This document shows, one piece after another, positions 49,857 to 59,186 of a DNA stretch of 64,000 nucleotides (position 1 is its first letter; each line of letters opens with the position of its first letter). The DNA comes from Haemophilus sp. GTDB lineage: Bacteria; Pseudomonadota; Gammaproteobacteria; Enterobacterales; Pasteurellaceae. A program made the position numbers and the translations under genes. The notes beneath the pieces were generated by a model. It saw nothing but the letters and a program-made list of their open reading frames with translations. It did no database searches and had not been told where the DNA came from. The stretch covers positions 61,587-125,586 of the forward strand of contig JAHZCD010000006.1 of the NCBI GenBank assembly GCA_019423025.1, written 5' to 3'.

Positions 49857-52682
49857 TTACGCGAACTGACGTACTTCGCCGTTACCCGCTACGTTTTCCA
49901 CACAACGTGGGCAAAGTGTCGGATGTTCAGGATTCACGCCGATTTTGTCAGAATAATGCCAACAACGTGGGCATTTTTCACCGTTAGAACGTGCTACGCT
50001 TACGGCAATTCCCTCTAACTCACCCGCAGCCACATCCGCAGGTTTGTCTGCTAATGCTTTCACTTCTGCTTTTGAGGTAATTAACACAAAACGTAATTCA
50101 TTGCCTAATTGTTCTAACAATGCACGATATTCATCGTTAGCATAAACCGTTACTTCTGCTTCTAAACCACCACCGATCACTTTGTCGTTACGGGCGATTT
50201 CTAATACACGGTTCACTTCAGAACGAACTTTAATGAGTTGTTGCCAGTAAGCATCGTCTAGTTTTTCATTCTCGCCTAAGCCAAATAAGCCTTCGTAGAA
50301 TTCTTCAGTGAAGACGAATTCTGCACGTGCAGTTGCCGTTTGTGGCAAGTAGCCCCAAATTTCATCCGCCGTGAATGACAGGATTGGTGCCATCCAACGA
50401 ACCAATGCTTCTGCGATGTGCCATAACGCTGTTTGGCAGCTACGACGCGCAAGGCTGTCTGCTTTGGTGGTATATTGACGGTCTTTGATAATATCAAGGT
50501 AGAAGGAGCCCATTTCTACAGAACAGAAACGCATTAAACGTTGTACTACTGTGTGGAATTGATAGTTATCGTACGCGTCTTTAATTTCTTTTTGTGCATC
50601 TAACGCACAAGCTACCGCCCAACGATCTAAGCTAATCATGTCTTCCGGTTTAACCGCATCACGTTGCGGATCAAAACCATTTAAGTTTGCTAATAAGAAA
50701 CGTGCGGTGTTACGAATACGACGATAGCTATCCGCGGCACGTTTTAAGATTTCATCAGAAACGGTCATTTCACCGGTATAGTCGGTAGATGCAACACATA
50801 AACGTAAAATGTCGCCACCGAATTTATCCATGACTTCTTGTGGTGTCACGATGTTACCGATAGATTTTGACATCTTACGGCCTTGACCATCCACCGTGAA
50901 ACCATGGGTTAATACTTGTTTGTATGGTGCTTTGCTGTCTGTTGCTGTAGAAAGCATTAAAGAAGACATAAACCAACCACGATGTTGGTCAGAACCTTCT
51001 AAATACATGTCGATATCTTGGCCGTTAAATTCTGGACGATTCGCCACAACAGAAGAATAGGTTGATCCTGAGTCAAACCATACGTCAAGCGTATCTGGTA
51101 CTTTGCGATAGGTTTCTGCATCCGCACCTAATAATTCTTTTTCGTCTAAATCCCACCATGCTTGAATACCGGCTTTCTCTACACGTTTCGCCACTTCTTC
51201 AAGTAACTCTAAAGTACGCGGATGAAGCTCTTCGGTTTCTTTGTGCACGAATAGGGTCATCGGCACACCCCAAGTACGTTGACGGGAAATACACCAGTCA
51301 GGGCGGTTTTCAACCATTTTCTCGATACGTGCTTGACCCCAATCTGGAATCCAACGAACTTGTTTGATTTCGCCTAATGCTTGTTGGCGTAGACCCTGTG
51401 TTTCCATGCCAATAAACCATTGCGGAGTCGCGCGGAAAATAATCGGGGTTTTGTGACGCCAGCAGTGTGGGTAACTGTGTTTGATTTTCTCAACTTTTAA
51501 TAAGTTGCCCACTTCTTGCAATTTTTCAACAACCAATGGATTGGCTTCAAATACGCCTTTGCCTGCAAAGAATTCAGTCGTTGAAATAAATTTACCGTCA
51601 TTCGATACAAGACCCGCCATCGGTAAATTATATTTTTGTCCTACAATAAAGTCGTCCAAACCATGATCTGGAGCAGTATGTACTAAACCTGTACCGCCAT
51701 CAGTGGTCACGTGATCACCTAAAATCACTGGCACAGTGAAATCATAGAACGGATGGTTAAAGCGTACTAACTCAAGTGCTTGACCTTTTACTGAACCTAA
51801 AACTTCAACTTGTTCTACGCCCACGGCTTTCGCTACGGATTCAACTAATTCAGCAGCTAAAATGACACGCTCATCGCCAAGTTGTACTAAGTTGTATTCT
51901 AAGTCTGCATTTACCGCAATCGCACGGTTAGACGGCATAGTCCAAGGTGTGGTTGTCCAAATCACCGCAGATAATTTGCCATGGCCTTTGCCTACTGCGT
52001 TAAATTTCTCTTCAATTTCGGCTACATTTACTGCAGGGAAACGCACATAGATAGACGGAGAAACTTTGTCTTCGTATTCCACTTCTGCTTCTGCTAAAGA
52101 AGAGCCACAATCCAAACACCAGTGCACTGGTTTTGAACCTTTGTATAAGTGACCATTCGCAATCACTTTACCAAGTGTACGGATGATGTTTGCTTCGGTG
52201 TTGAAGTTCATCGTTAAATAAGGATTATCCCAATCGCCTAACACGCCTAAACGGATAAAATCTTTTTTCTGACCTTCTACTTGTTCTGCAGCGTATTCAC
52301 GGCATTTTTGGCGGAATTCAGCTGCGGTCACTTTCTCGTTTGGTTTACCCACCAAACCTTCTACTTTTAATTCAATTGGCAAACCGTGACAGTCCCAACC
52401 TGGGATATAAGGCGAATCAAAACCTAACGCCGTTTTAGATTTAATAATAATATCTTTCAGAATTTTATTAACGGCGTGACCAATATGAATATTGCCGTTC
52501 GCATACGGAGGGCCATCATGCAAAATAAAGGATTTTTTACCTTTTGTCGCTTGGCGAATTTTTTGATACAACTGTTTGTCATACCAATTTTTTAACATTA
52601 CAGGTTCGCGTTTGGCTAGATCGCCACGCATAGGGAAACCTGTTTCAGGTAAATTTAACGTGTTTTTGTAATCAACTGTCAT
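49857..52682 (-). CDS. ileS: Isoleucyl-tRNA synthetase
   Basis: IleS charges tRNA-Ile and edits misactivated valine. The 941-residue protein has the HIGH motif in PPYANGNIHIGHAVNK near residue 60, an editing domain with WTTTPWT near 180, and KMSKS in GRKMSKSIGN near 605. A C-terminal zinc ribbon is present (CPRCWHYS and CPRCVENV). This is the bacterial type. The frame reaches a TTG at 52694, but homology begins at the ATG at 52682. ribF lies 32 bases upstream. Confidence 0.97.
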   Translation of the reverse strand: MTVDYKNTLNLPETGFPMRGDLAKREPVMLKNWYDKQLYQKIRQATKGKKSFILHDGPPYANGNIHIGHAVNKILKDIIIKSKTALGFDSPYIPGWDCHGLPIELKVEGLVGKPNEKVTAAEFRQKCREYAAEQVEGQKKDFIRLGVLGDWDNPYLTMNFNTEANIIRTLGKVIANGHLYKGSKPVHWCLDCGSSLAEAEVEYEDKVSPSIYVRFPAVNVAEIEEKFNAVGKGHGKLSAVIWTTTPWTMPSNRAIAVNADLEYNLVQLGDERVILAAELVESVAKAVGVEQVEVLGSVKGQALELVRFNHPFYDFTVPVILGDHVTTDGGTGLVHTAPDHGLDDFIVGQKYNLPMAGLVSNDGKFISTTEFFAGKGVFEANPLVVEKLQEVGNLLKVEKIKHSYPHCWRHKTPIIFRATPQWFIGMETQGLRQQALGEIKQVRWIPDWGQARIEKMVENRPDWCISRQRTWGVPMTLFVHKETEELHPRTLELLEEVAKRVEKAGIQAWWDLDEKELLGADAETYRKVPDTLDVWFDSGSTYSSVVANRPEFNGQDIDMYLEGSDQHRGWFMSSLMLSTATDSKAPYKQVLTHGFTVDGQGRKMSKSIGNIVTPQEVMDKFGGDILRLCVASTDYTGEMTVSDEILKRAADSYRRIRNTARFLLANLNGFDPQRDAVKPEDMISLDRWAVACALDAQKEIKDAYDNYQFHTVVQRLMRFCSVEMGSFYLDIIKDRQYTTKADSLARRSCQTALWHIAEALVRWMAPILSFTADEIWGYLPQTATARAEFVFTEEFYEGLFGLGENEKLDDAYWQQLIKVRSEVNRVLEIARNDKVIGGGLEAEVTVYANDEYRALLEQLGNELRFVLITSKAEVKALADKPADVAAGELEGIAVSVARSNGEKCPRCWHYSDKIGVNPEHPTLCPRCVENVAGNGEVRQFA

Positions 52683-52714
52683 GTTATTTTCCAATTTTAT
52701 ATTTCAATATAATT

Positions 52715-53641
52715 CTATTTTGCAAAAAATGCTTTCGCTGTTTTTACGTCTTGTTCAATTTGAGCTTTCAACGCCTCAAAAGACGGAAACTTTATCTCAT
52801 CTCGAATCTTATGGCAGAATTCCACTTCAACCATTTGTCCATAAATATTCTGAGAAAAATCAAATAAATGGACTTCTAATAATTGTATCGTACCGTTAAT
52901 GGTCGGGCGTTTTCCCATGTTGGCGACGCCATTAAAAATCTCGCCTGATTTCAACCGCACTTTCACCGCATAAACGCCTTTAACCGGGTTCACTTGGCGA
53001 TGTAAACGAACATTCGCGGTAGGAAAACCAATGGTGCGGCCTAATTTATTGCCGTGGATCACACGACCGAAAATACGATAAGGCTTACCGAGTAAATTTT
53101 GCGCATGCTGTAAATCATCTTTAGCCAGCGCTTCACGAATAGCGGTGCTACTGATACGCAACTCATCTAAACAGAAGGTGTGGCTGTATTCTACTTCAAA
53201 ACCAAACTGCTTTCCAGCTTGCTGCAACATCGCAAAATTGCCTAAACGTTTCGCACCAAATTTGAAATCATCACCAATGCTGAGAAACTTCACATTTAAT
53301 TTGCGTACAAGCCAATCTTTAATAAATTGTTCTGCTGGAAGATCAGCAAAAGTGCGGTCAAATTTCGCGACGATCACCACATCCACACCCGCCTGAGCCA
53401 AATAATGCAATTTATCTCTTAATCGCATTAAACGCGCAGGGGCTTTGTCGCCCATAAAATATTCACGCGGTTGTGGTTCGAAAAGCATCACCGCCATGGG
53501 TAAATTCAGCGCATTCGCTTTCTGACGAAGATGACGCAAAATCGCCTGATGCCCCAAATGCACTCCATCAAAATTGCCAATGGTTAATGCGCACCCTGAC
53601 AAATATGGCTGTGAATTATGAAGCCCACGAATTAATTGCAT
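52715..53641 (-). CDS. ribF: Bifunctional riboflavin kinase / FAD synthetase
   Basis: RibF phosphorylates riboflavin to FMN and adenylates it to FAD. The 308-residue protein has the adenylyltransferase motif TIGNFDGVHLGHQAIL near residue 22 and SSTAIREAL near 160. The kinase part has GRTIGFPTANV near 200 and GVANMGKRPT near 233. It lies between murJ and ileS on one strand, as in many gammaproteobacteria. Confidence 0.95.
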   Translation of the reverse strand: MQLIRGLHNSQPYLSGCALTIGNFDGVHLGHQAILRHLRQKANALNLPMAVMLFEPQPREYFMGDKAPARLMRLRDKLHYLAQAGVDVVIVAKFDRTFADLPAEQFIKDWLVRKLNVKFLSIGDDFKFGAKRLGNFAMLQQAGKQFGFEVEYSHTFCLDELRISSTAIREALAKDDLQHAQNLLGKPYRIFGRVIHGNKLGRTIGFPTANVRLHRQVNPVKGVYAVKVRLKSGEIFNGVANMGKRPTINGTIQLLEVHLFDFSQNIYGQMVEVEFCHKIRDEIKFPSFEALKAQIEQDVKTAKAFFAK

Positions 53642-53690
53642 TACATCTTATCCAAAAAACGAAAAATAATCGGTGCATTATAGCGGTAAC

Positions 53691-55265
53691 TTAATGTTTT
53701 GTCAGTAAATGGTGTTTACGAACACCCAAGAGCACCAATACGCCTAAATAAACGACCGCAGCCAGCCCAATTAACCAAACCAACCAATATATACGCATTA
53801 AAAATGTCATGGCAGCCCATTCTTGAATCGACGGGCAGTTATACCAAACCAAACCGCCCATGGCTAAGGCTGCACCTAAAACTTTCAGAAAAAAGACCGC
53901 ACTTTTACGTGAAAAATGGTATACATCCTCTTTAGCTAAACCACGATAAAGCAAATAAGCATTTAAGGTTGCTGACATGGCAGAAGCAATCGCTAACCCC
54001 ACATAACTAAATGGAATCGCCAATACGTTAAAGCCCATATTACTCACCATGGCGATGATCCCGATTTTCACGGGCGTTTTAGTGTCTTGCCGTGCGTAAT
54101 AGCCATTAGCCAAGATCTTAATCAGCATAAAGCTAAGCAAACCGGCATTGAATGCCCATAAAGAATAAGAGGCGGCATGCACATCTGTTAAGGTAAAACT
54201 GCCACGCATAAACAATACCAGTAACATTGGTTGGGCTAACACGGCAATACCAATCGCAGCCGGCACGCCGAGTAATAAAATCATTCGTACGCCCCAGTCC
54301 ATTGTGTTGCGAAAATCAACCGCACTTTGGGAAGAATTATCTTCTCGATTCACATGATGGCGAGCAAGCGTCGGTAAAATCACAGTGGAAATCGCAATAC
54401 CAAATAGCCCAAGCGGAAACTCTAATAGACGATCAGAATAATAAAGCCAACTAATAGATCCCGTCATTAAGAAACTGGCAATGACCGTATCAAGCAACAA
54501 GTTGATTTGACTTACGGAAACTCCAAACAAGGCAGGAATCATTAATCGACGGATTTTCGCTACTCCTTCATCATGCCATGCCCATTTTGGTTTTACGAGC
54601 AAGCCTGCTTTCTTCAAGAAAGGGATTTGAAATAAAAATTGTAATAAACCGCCTAAGAAGATCCCGATAGCGAGAGCAAGATCAGGATTGTCTAATCTTG
54701 GTGCAAGGAAAAGTGCGGTTGCAATCATGGCAATATTTAACAAAACAGGCGAAAACGACATCACACCAAATTTGCCTATCGTATTTAAAATCGCGCCTGA
54801 AAGTGCCACAAAGGTGACAAACCATAAATAAGGAAAAGTAATTTTTAAGAGTAAAGAGGCTTGTTCAAATTTGTGTGCATCGGGTCCGTCATTTAGCCAA
54901 TCGGTAAACCAGCCCATCCCGAAGATCGCCGCCACAACAGGTGATCCCACCATAGCAAGCAAGGTGACAATACTGACTAAACCGCCTAGCGTACCCGACA
55001 CTTTCCCGATAAATTCTCGCGTTTTAGAAAGATCGCCCGATTTTTGATATTCGGCTAACACAGGGACAAAAGCCTGAGAAAATGCCCCTTCCGCAAATAA
55101 ACGACGTAAAAAGTTTGGGATACGGTTAGCGAATAGAAACACGTCCGCCGCTGCACCAGCACCGATTAAATGGGCGATCACCACATCGCGGACTAAACCT
55201 AACACACGGGACACTAATGTCATCCCACTCACGATAATGCCGGATTTTAAAAGTCGTTTACTCAA
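53691..55265 (-). CDS. murJ: Lipid II flippase MurJ
   Basis: MurJ (MviN) flips lipid II across the inner membrane for peptidoglycan synthesis. The 524-residue protein has 14 predicted membrane segments of the MOP superfamily. It shows SRVLGLVRDVVIAHLIGAGAAADVF near residue 18 and RRLFAEGAFSQAFVPVLAEY near 53. The start is TTG at 55265; no ATG fits the conserved N-terminus better. It is divergent from rpsT, an E. coli-like arrangement. Confidence 0.95.
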   Translation of the reverse strand: MSKRLLKSGIIVSGMTLVSRVLGLVRDVVIAHLIGAGAAADVFLFANRIPNFLRRLFAEGAFSQAFVPVLAEYQKSGDLSKTREFIGKVSGTLGGLVSIVTLLAMVGSPVVAAIFGMGWFTDWLNDGPDAHKFEQASLLLKITFPYLWFVTFVALSGAILNTIGKFGVMSFSPVLLNIAMIATALFLAPRLDNPDLALAIGIFLGGLLQFLFQIPFLKKAGLLVKPKWAWHDEGVAKIRRLMIPALFGVSVSQINLLLDTVIASFLMTGSISWLYYSDRLLEFPLGLFGIAISTVILPTLARHHVNREDNSSQSAVDFRNTMDWGVRMILLLGVPAAIGIAVLAQPMLLVLFMRGSFTLTDVHAASYSLWAFNAGLLSFMLIKILANGYYARQDTKTPVKIGIIAMVSNMGFNVLAIPFSYVGLAIASAMSATLNAYLLYRGLAKEDVYHFSRKSAVFFLKVLGAALAMGGLVWYNCPSIQEWAAMTFLMRIYWLVWLIGLAAVVYLGVLVLLGVRKHHLLTKH

Positions 55266-55450
55266 AATAGGGGTCTCTTCAAAAAAATTTGCCTTAATTG
55301 TATAGAATTTTTGTTTTTACGCTATATTCCAACGAAAAAAACTGATAAAATCCTGCCCACATCGTTTGTGTGAGCCAATAGAAAGCGCTTTTTTTAAATA
55401 ACGATGCTTACTTTCGGTTGTGTCTCACCGAAATCAACACAAATTATTCA

Positions 55451-55479
55451 TTGACAAAAGTATAAAAAATCGGCATATT
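55451..55479 (+). promoter_or_regulatory. Sigma-70 promoter of rpsT
   Basis: A consensus TTGACA (55451-55456), a 17-base spacer and CATATT (55474-55479), 53 bases before the rpsT start. Upstream of it the murJ-rpsT gap holds AT-rich sequence without other clear signals. Confidence 0.72.
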
Positions 55480-55531
55480 CTACGCCCTTATTTTGTCATA
55501 ATCATCTAACAGAAATTTTAGGAGTTTGACC

Positions 55532-55795
55532 TTGGCTAATATCAAGTCAGCAAAAAAACGCGCGGTTCAATCTGAAAAACGCCGCCAACACAACGCAAGC
55601 CAACGCTCTATGATGCGTACTTACATCAAAAAAGTATATGCTCAAGTAGCAGCAGGTGAAAAAGCAGCAGCTGAAGCAGCATTCGTTGAAATGCAAAAAG
55701 TTGTTGACCGTATGGCTTCTAAAGGCTTAATCCACGCTAACAAAGCAGCAAACCACAAAGCTAAATTAGCTGCTCAAATCAAAAAATTAGCGTAA
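55532..55795 (+). CDS. rpsT: 30S ribosomal protein S20
   Basis: S20 binds 16S rRNA early in 30S assembly. The product from TTG at 55532 is 87 residues, MANIKSAKKRAVQSEKRR, matching E. coli S20 in length and sequence (HNASQRSMMRTYIKKVYA, GLIHANKAANHKA). TAGGAG lies 7 bases before this TTG. E. coli rpsT also starts with UUG, used in autoregulation; the same codon here suggests shared control. A second in-frame TTG two codons upstream overlaps the ribosome site and is unlikely. Confidence 0.96.
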   Translation: MANIKSAKKRAVQSEKRRQHNASQRSMMRTYIKKVYAQVAAGEKAAAEAAFVEMQKVVDRMASKGLIHANKAANHKAKLAAQIKKLA

Positions 55796-55821
55796 TTAAA
55801 GCATTAAAACAGCTTAAAAAT

Positions 55822-55848
55822 AAAACCGCACTTTGGTGCGGTTTTTGT
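55822..55848 (+). terminator. rpsT terminator
   Basis: AAAACCGCAC (55822-55831) pairs with GTGCGGTTTT (55836-55845), with a 4-base loop and a T run. One arm is most of an uptake signal. Confidence 0.85.
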
Positions 55849-55955
55849 TTGCCGTAAACCGTCCTGCCACAAACGTCTGATAACAAGCTTGCATTCCCCC
55901 CCTTAACCTGTAAACTACCCCACAACTTAAAAATTAATCATAAAATAAACAATAA

Positions 55956-58301
55956 ATGACCAAAAAATCTTTTAAAAAAACAGATCCGAATTATCAAAAA
56001 GAATTAGCCAAATATGGTAATCCGATCCCAAGCAGAGACTACATTCTGCAAATTATCCGTGAAAATAATGCCCCGATGAGTCGGGAAGAAATTCTGACCG
56101 CACTTTCAATTAAAAGTGACGAACAACAAGAAGCTATGCGTCGCCGCTTGCGCGCTATGGAAAATGATGGACAGTTAGTTTTCACTAAACGTAAACGCTA
56201 TGCCTTGCCTGAAAAATTGGATTTATTCAAAGGTATGGTTATTGGCCATCGCGAAGGCTATGGCTTTTTACAAGTCGAAGGCAAAAAAGAAGATCTCTTT
56301 ATTCCTCATCACCAAATGCAACGTGTAATGCATGGTGATTTTGTATTAGCTCAACCTGCAGGCTTAGATCGCCGTGGTCGTCGTGAAGTCCGTATTGTTC
56401 GTGTACTTGAAAGTCGCAAAAAACAAATTGTCGGCCGTTTCTTCTTAGAAAATGGTTTTAGCTATGTTGTACCTGATGATAGCCGTATCGGACGAGATAT
56501 CTTAGTCCCTAATGAACACCGCAATGGGGCTCGAATGGGACAAGTTGTCGTGGTTGAATTGCAAGAACGATCTGCCTCCTTTACTCAACCGATTGGCATC
56601 ATCACTGAAATTCTGGGTGACAATATGGCAAAAGGGATGGAGGTGGAGATCGCCCTTCGTAATCATGACATTCCTCACCAATTCCCAAGTGCGGTCGAAA
56701 AATACGTTAAAAAATTCACGGAAGAAGTGCCTGAAGAAGCGAAAAAAGGCCGTGTGGATTTACGCAATCTGCCACTGGTTACCATTGATGGCGAAGACGC
56801 ACGTGATTTTGATGATGCAGTATATTGCGAAAAAAGTGGTAAAGGCTGGAAGCTTTGGGTGGCAATTGCCGATGTCAGCTACTATGTGCGTTTACGTTCT
56901 GCATTAGATACTGAAGCTTATAACCGAGGTAACTCCGTTTACTTCCCAAATCGTGTTGTGCCAATGCTGCCGGAGATTTTATCCAACGGATTGTGTTCAC
57001 TGAATCCACAAGTTGATCGCTTGTGTATGGTGTGTGAAATGCACATTTCTGCAAAGGGTAAACTCACGGATTATCGTTTTTATGAAGCGGTAATGAATTC
57101 TCATGCACGTTTAACCTATACGAAAGTCGCGGCAATTTTAGACGGCGATGATGAGCTCCGCACGCGTTATCAAGGGCTTGTGCCACATTTAGAAGAATTG
57201 CATCATCTCTATCAAGCGTTACTCAATGCCCGTAAACAACGTGGTGCTATTGATTTTGAAACCATTGAAACCAAATTTATTTTCAATGCCATGGGACGAA
57301 TTGATCGTATTGAACCGGTTGTTCGAAATGATGCTCACAAAATCATTGAAGAATGCATGATTCTTGCAAATATTGCAGCAGCAAACTTTATGGAAAAACA
57401 TAAAGAGCCAGCACTCTATCGTATTCATGCCGCTCCGAGTGAAGAAAAACTGACGTCTTTCCGTGCATTCTTAAGTGAATGTGGTTTAAGCCTTGAAGGT
57501 GGCATGAAACCGACCACAAAAGATTATGCGAAATTGTTAGAGCAAGTGAAAGATCGTCCGGATCACGAACTCATTCAAACCATGTTACTTCGCTCATTAA
57601 GCCAAGCGGTTTATCATGCGGATAATATCGGCCACTTTGGTTTGGCGTTAGAGGAATATGCACACTTCACTTCCCCGATTCGTCGCTATCCGGATTTAAC
57701 CCTTCATCGTGGAATTAAATATTTATTAGCAAAAGAAAAAGGCGCTAAACGTAAAACCACAGATACTGGCGGCTATCACTACTCCTTTGATGAAATGGAT
57801 CTATTAGGCGATCACTGCTCGATGACCGAACGCCGTGCCGATGATGCCACTCGTGAAGTAGCTGATTGGCTGAAATGTGAATATATGCAAGATCACGTGG
57901 GAGCTGAGTTTAGCGGAGTGATCTCATCTGTAACGGGCTTTGGCTTATTCGTACGTTTAGATGATTTATTCATTGACGGCTTAGTCCATATTTCCACGTT
58001 AGATAACGACTACTATCAATTTGATGCGGCAAAACAACGTTTGATCGGTGAAAATAGTGGTACGATCTACCGCCTTGGCGATAAAGTAAAAATTCGCGTG
58101 GTCGCCGTTCATTTAGAACAAAAAATGGTAGATTTCAGTTTAGTCGAAAGTGCTAGAAAACCACGTCGAGTGGGAAAAACAGCGAAACAAAAAGCGAAAA
58201 AAGTCTTTAAAGAACTGCCACCTAAAGCGTCAAAAAAACGTAAAAGTGCGGTGAAAAATAAAGATGTTTCTAAGAAACCGACTAGAAAACGGAAGAAATA
58301 A
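55956..58301 (+). CDS. rnr: Ribonuclease R
   Basis: RNase R is a processive 3'-5' exoribonuclease that digests structured RNA and works in trans-translation. The 781-residue protein has an N-terminal winged-helix region (YILQIIRENNAPMSREEILTAL), cold-shock domains, and the RNB catalytic domain (DGEDARDFDDAVYCE near residue 278; the aspartates bind magnesium). It ends with an S1 domain (near 645-730) and a very basic Lys-rich tail. The ATG at 55956 has a weak ribosome site. Confidence 0.96.
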   Translation: MTKKSFKKTDPNYQKELAKYGNPIPSRDYILQIIRENNAPMSREEILTALSIKSDEQQEAMRRRLRAMENDGQLVFTKRKRYALPEKLDLFKGMVIGHREGYGFLQVEGKKEDLFIPHHQMQRVMHGDFVLAQPAGLDRRGRREVRIVRVLESRKKQIVGRFFLENGFSYVVPDDSRIGRDILVPNEHRNGARMGQVVVVELQERSASFTQPIGIITEILGDNMAKGMEVEIALRNHDIPHQFPSAVEKYVKKFTEEVPEEAKKGRVDLRNLPLVTIDGEDARDFDDAVYCEKSGKGWKLWVAIADVSYYVRLRSALDTEAYNRGNSVYFPNRVVPMLPEILSNGLCSLNPQVDRLCMVCEMHISAKGKLTDYRFYEAVMNSHARLTYTKVAAILDGDDELRTRYQGLVPHLEELHHLYQALLNARKQRGAIDFETIETKFIFNAMGRIDRIEPVVRNDAHKIIEECMILANIAAANFMEKHKEPALYRIHAAPSEEKLTSFRAFLSECGLSLEGGMKPTTKDYAKLLEQVKDRPDHELIQTMLLRSLSQAVYHADNIGHFGLALEEYAHFTSPIRRYPDLTLHRGIKYLLAKEKGAKRKTTDTGGYHYSFDEMDLLGDHCSMTERRADDATREVADWLKCEYMQDHVGAEFSGVISSVTGFGLFVRLDDLFIDGLVHISTLDNDYYQFDAAKQRLIGENSGTIYRLGDKVKIRVVAVHLEQKMVDFSLVESARKPRRVGKTAKQKAKKVFKELPPKASKKRKSAVKNKDVSKKPTRKRKK

Positions 58302-58380
58302 TATTTTTACTGAATATCCCCTTCCTCCTCTTTGCTAAAGAGGGAGGATAATGACAAAAAATAATAAACAAGAGAACCCT

Positions 58381-59121
58381 ATGTCAGAAAATATCTATGG
58401 TATCCATGCTGTAAACAGCATTTTAGCAAATAGCCCTGAACGTTTAATTGAAGTGTTTGTGCTGAAAGGCCGTGAAGATAAACGCCTACAACCCTTACTC
58501 AATGAGCTCTATGCTTTAGGCATTGCGGTGCAATTTGTAAACCGCCAAACATTAGATAAAAAATCCAACGGTGAAGTGCATCAAGGTGTGATTGCGCGTG
58601 TGCAAGAAGCGAAAGAGCTGAATGAACATGATCTGGATGAACTTCTTACTCGTAAACAAAATCCACTTTTATTGGTGCTTGATGGTGTGACAGATCCCCA
58701 TAACCTGGGGGCCTGTTTACGTACTGCTGATGCTGCCGGTGTGAGCGCTGTTATTGTGCCAAAAGATAAATCTGCTCAACTCACTTCTATTGCACGTAAA
58801 GTGGCTTGCGGTGCTGCGGAGACCGTACCATTAATTCGCGTAACCAATTTAGCTCGTACTTTACGAGATCTACAACAAAACCATAATATTTGGGTGGTGG
58901 GTACAGCTGGCGAAGCAACAGAAACCATTTACCAAAGTAAACTCACGGGTTCTCTAGCCTTGGTGATGGGAGCCGAAGGTGAAGGGATGCGTCGTCTCAC
59001 ACGTGAACATTGTGATCAACTCATTAGTATTCCAATGGCGGGCTCTGTTTCATCCCTGAATGTTTCCGTTGCGACTGGCGTATGTTTATTTGAAATTGTG
59101 AGACAACGTCTTGCAGCCTAA
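58381..59121 (+). CDS. rlmB: 23S rRNA (guanosine-2'-O)-methyltransferase RlmB
   Basis: RlmB methylates G2251 in the 23S P loop. The 246-residue SPOUT protein begins MSENIYGIHAVNSILANSPERLIEVF. It has LVLDGVTDPHNLGACLRTADAAGV near residue 100, ALVMGAEGEGMRRL near 200 and SIPMAGSVSSLNVSVATGVCLFE near the end. An ATG at 58351 gives 10 more residues and has GGAGG 3 bases before it. Homology favours 58381, so the start is uncertain. It follows rnr by 80 bases, a common pairing. Confidence 0.93.
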   Translation: MSENIYGIHAVNSILANSPERLIEVFVLKGREDKRLQPLLNELYALGIAVQFVNRQTLDKKSNGEVHQGVIARVQEAKELNEHDLDELLTRKQNPLLLVLDGVTDPHNLGACLRTADAAGVSAVIVPKDKSAQLTSIARKVACGAAETVPLIRVTNLARTLRDLQQNHNIWVVGTAGEATETIYQSKLTGSLALVMGAEGEGMRRLTREHCDQLISIPMAGSVSSLNVSVATGVCLFEIVRQRLAA

Positions 59122-59152
59122 AAATACGTGAAAAAACAACCGCACTTGATAT

Positions 59153-59186
59153 AAAAAATGCCGATAAATCATTATCGGCATTTTTA
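59153..59186. terminator. Bidirectional terminator between rlmB and brnQ
   Basis: ATGCCGATAA (59158-59167) pairs with TTATCGGCAT (59172-59181), with an A run on the left and a T run on the right. It lies between convergent genes. Confidence 0.85.
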
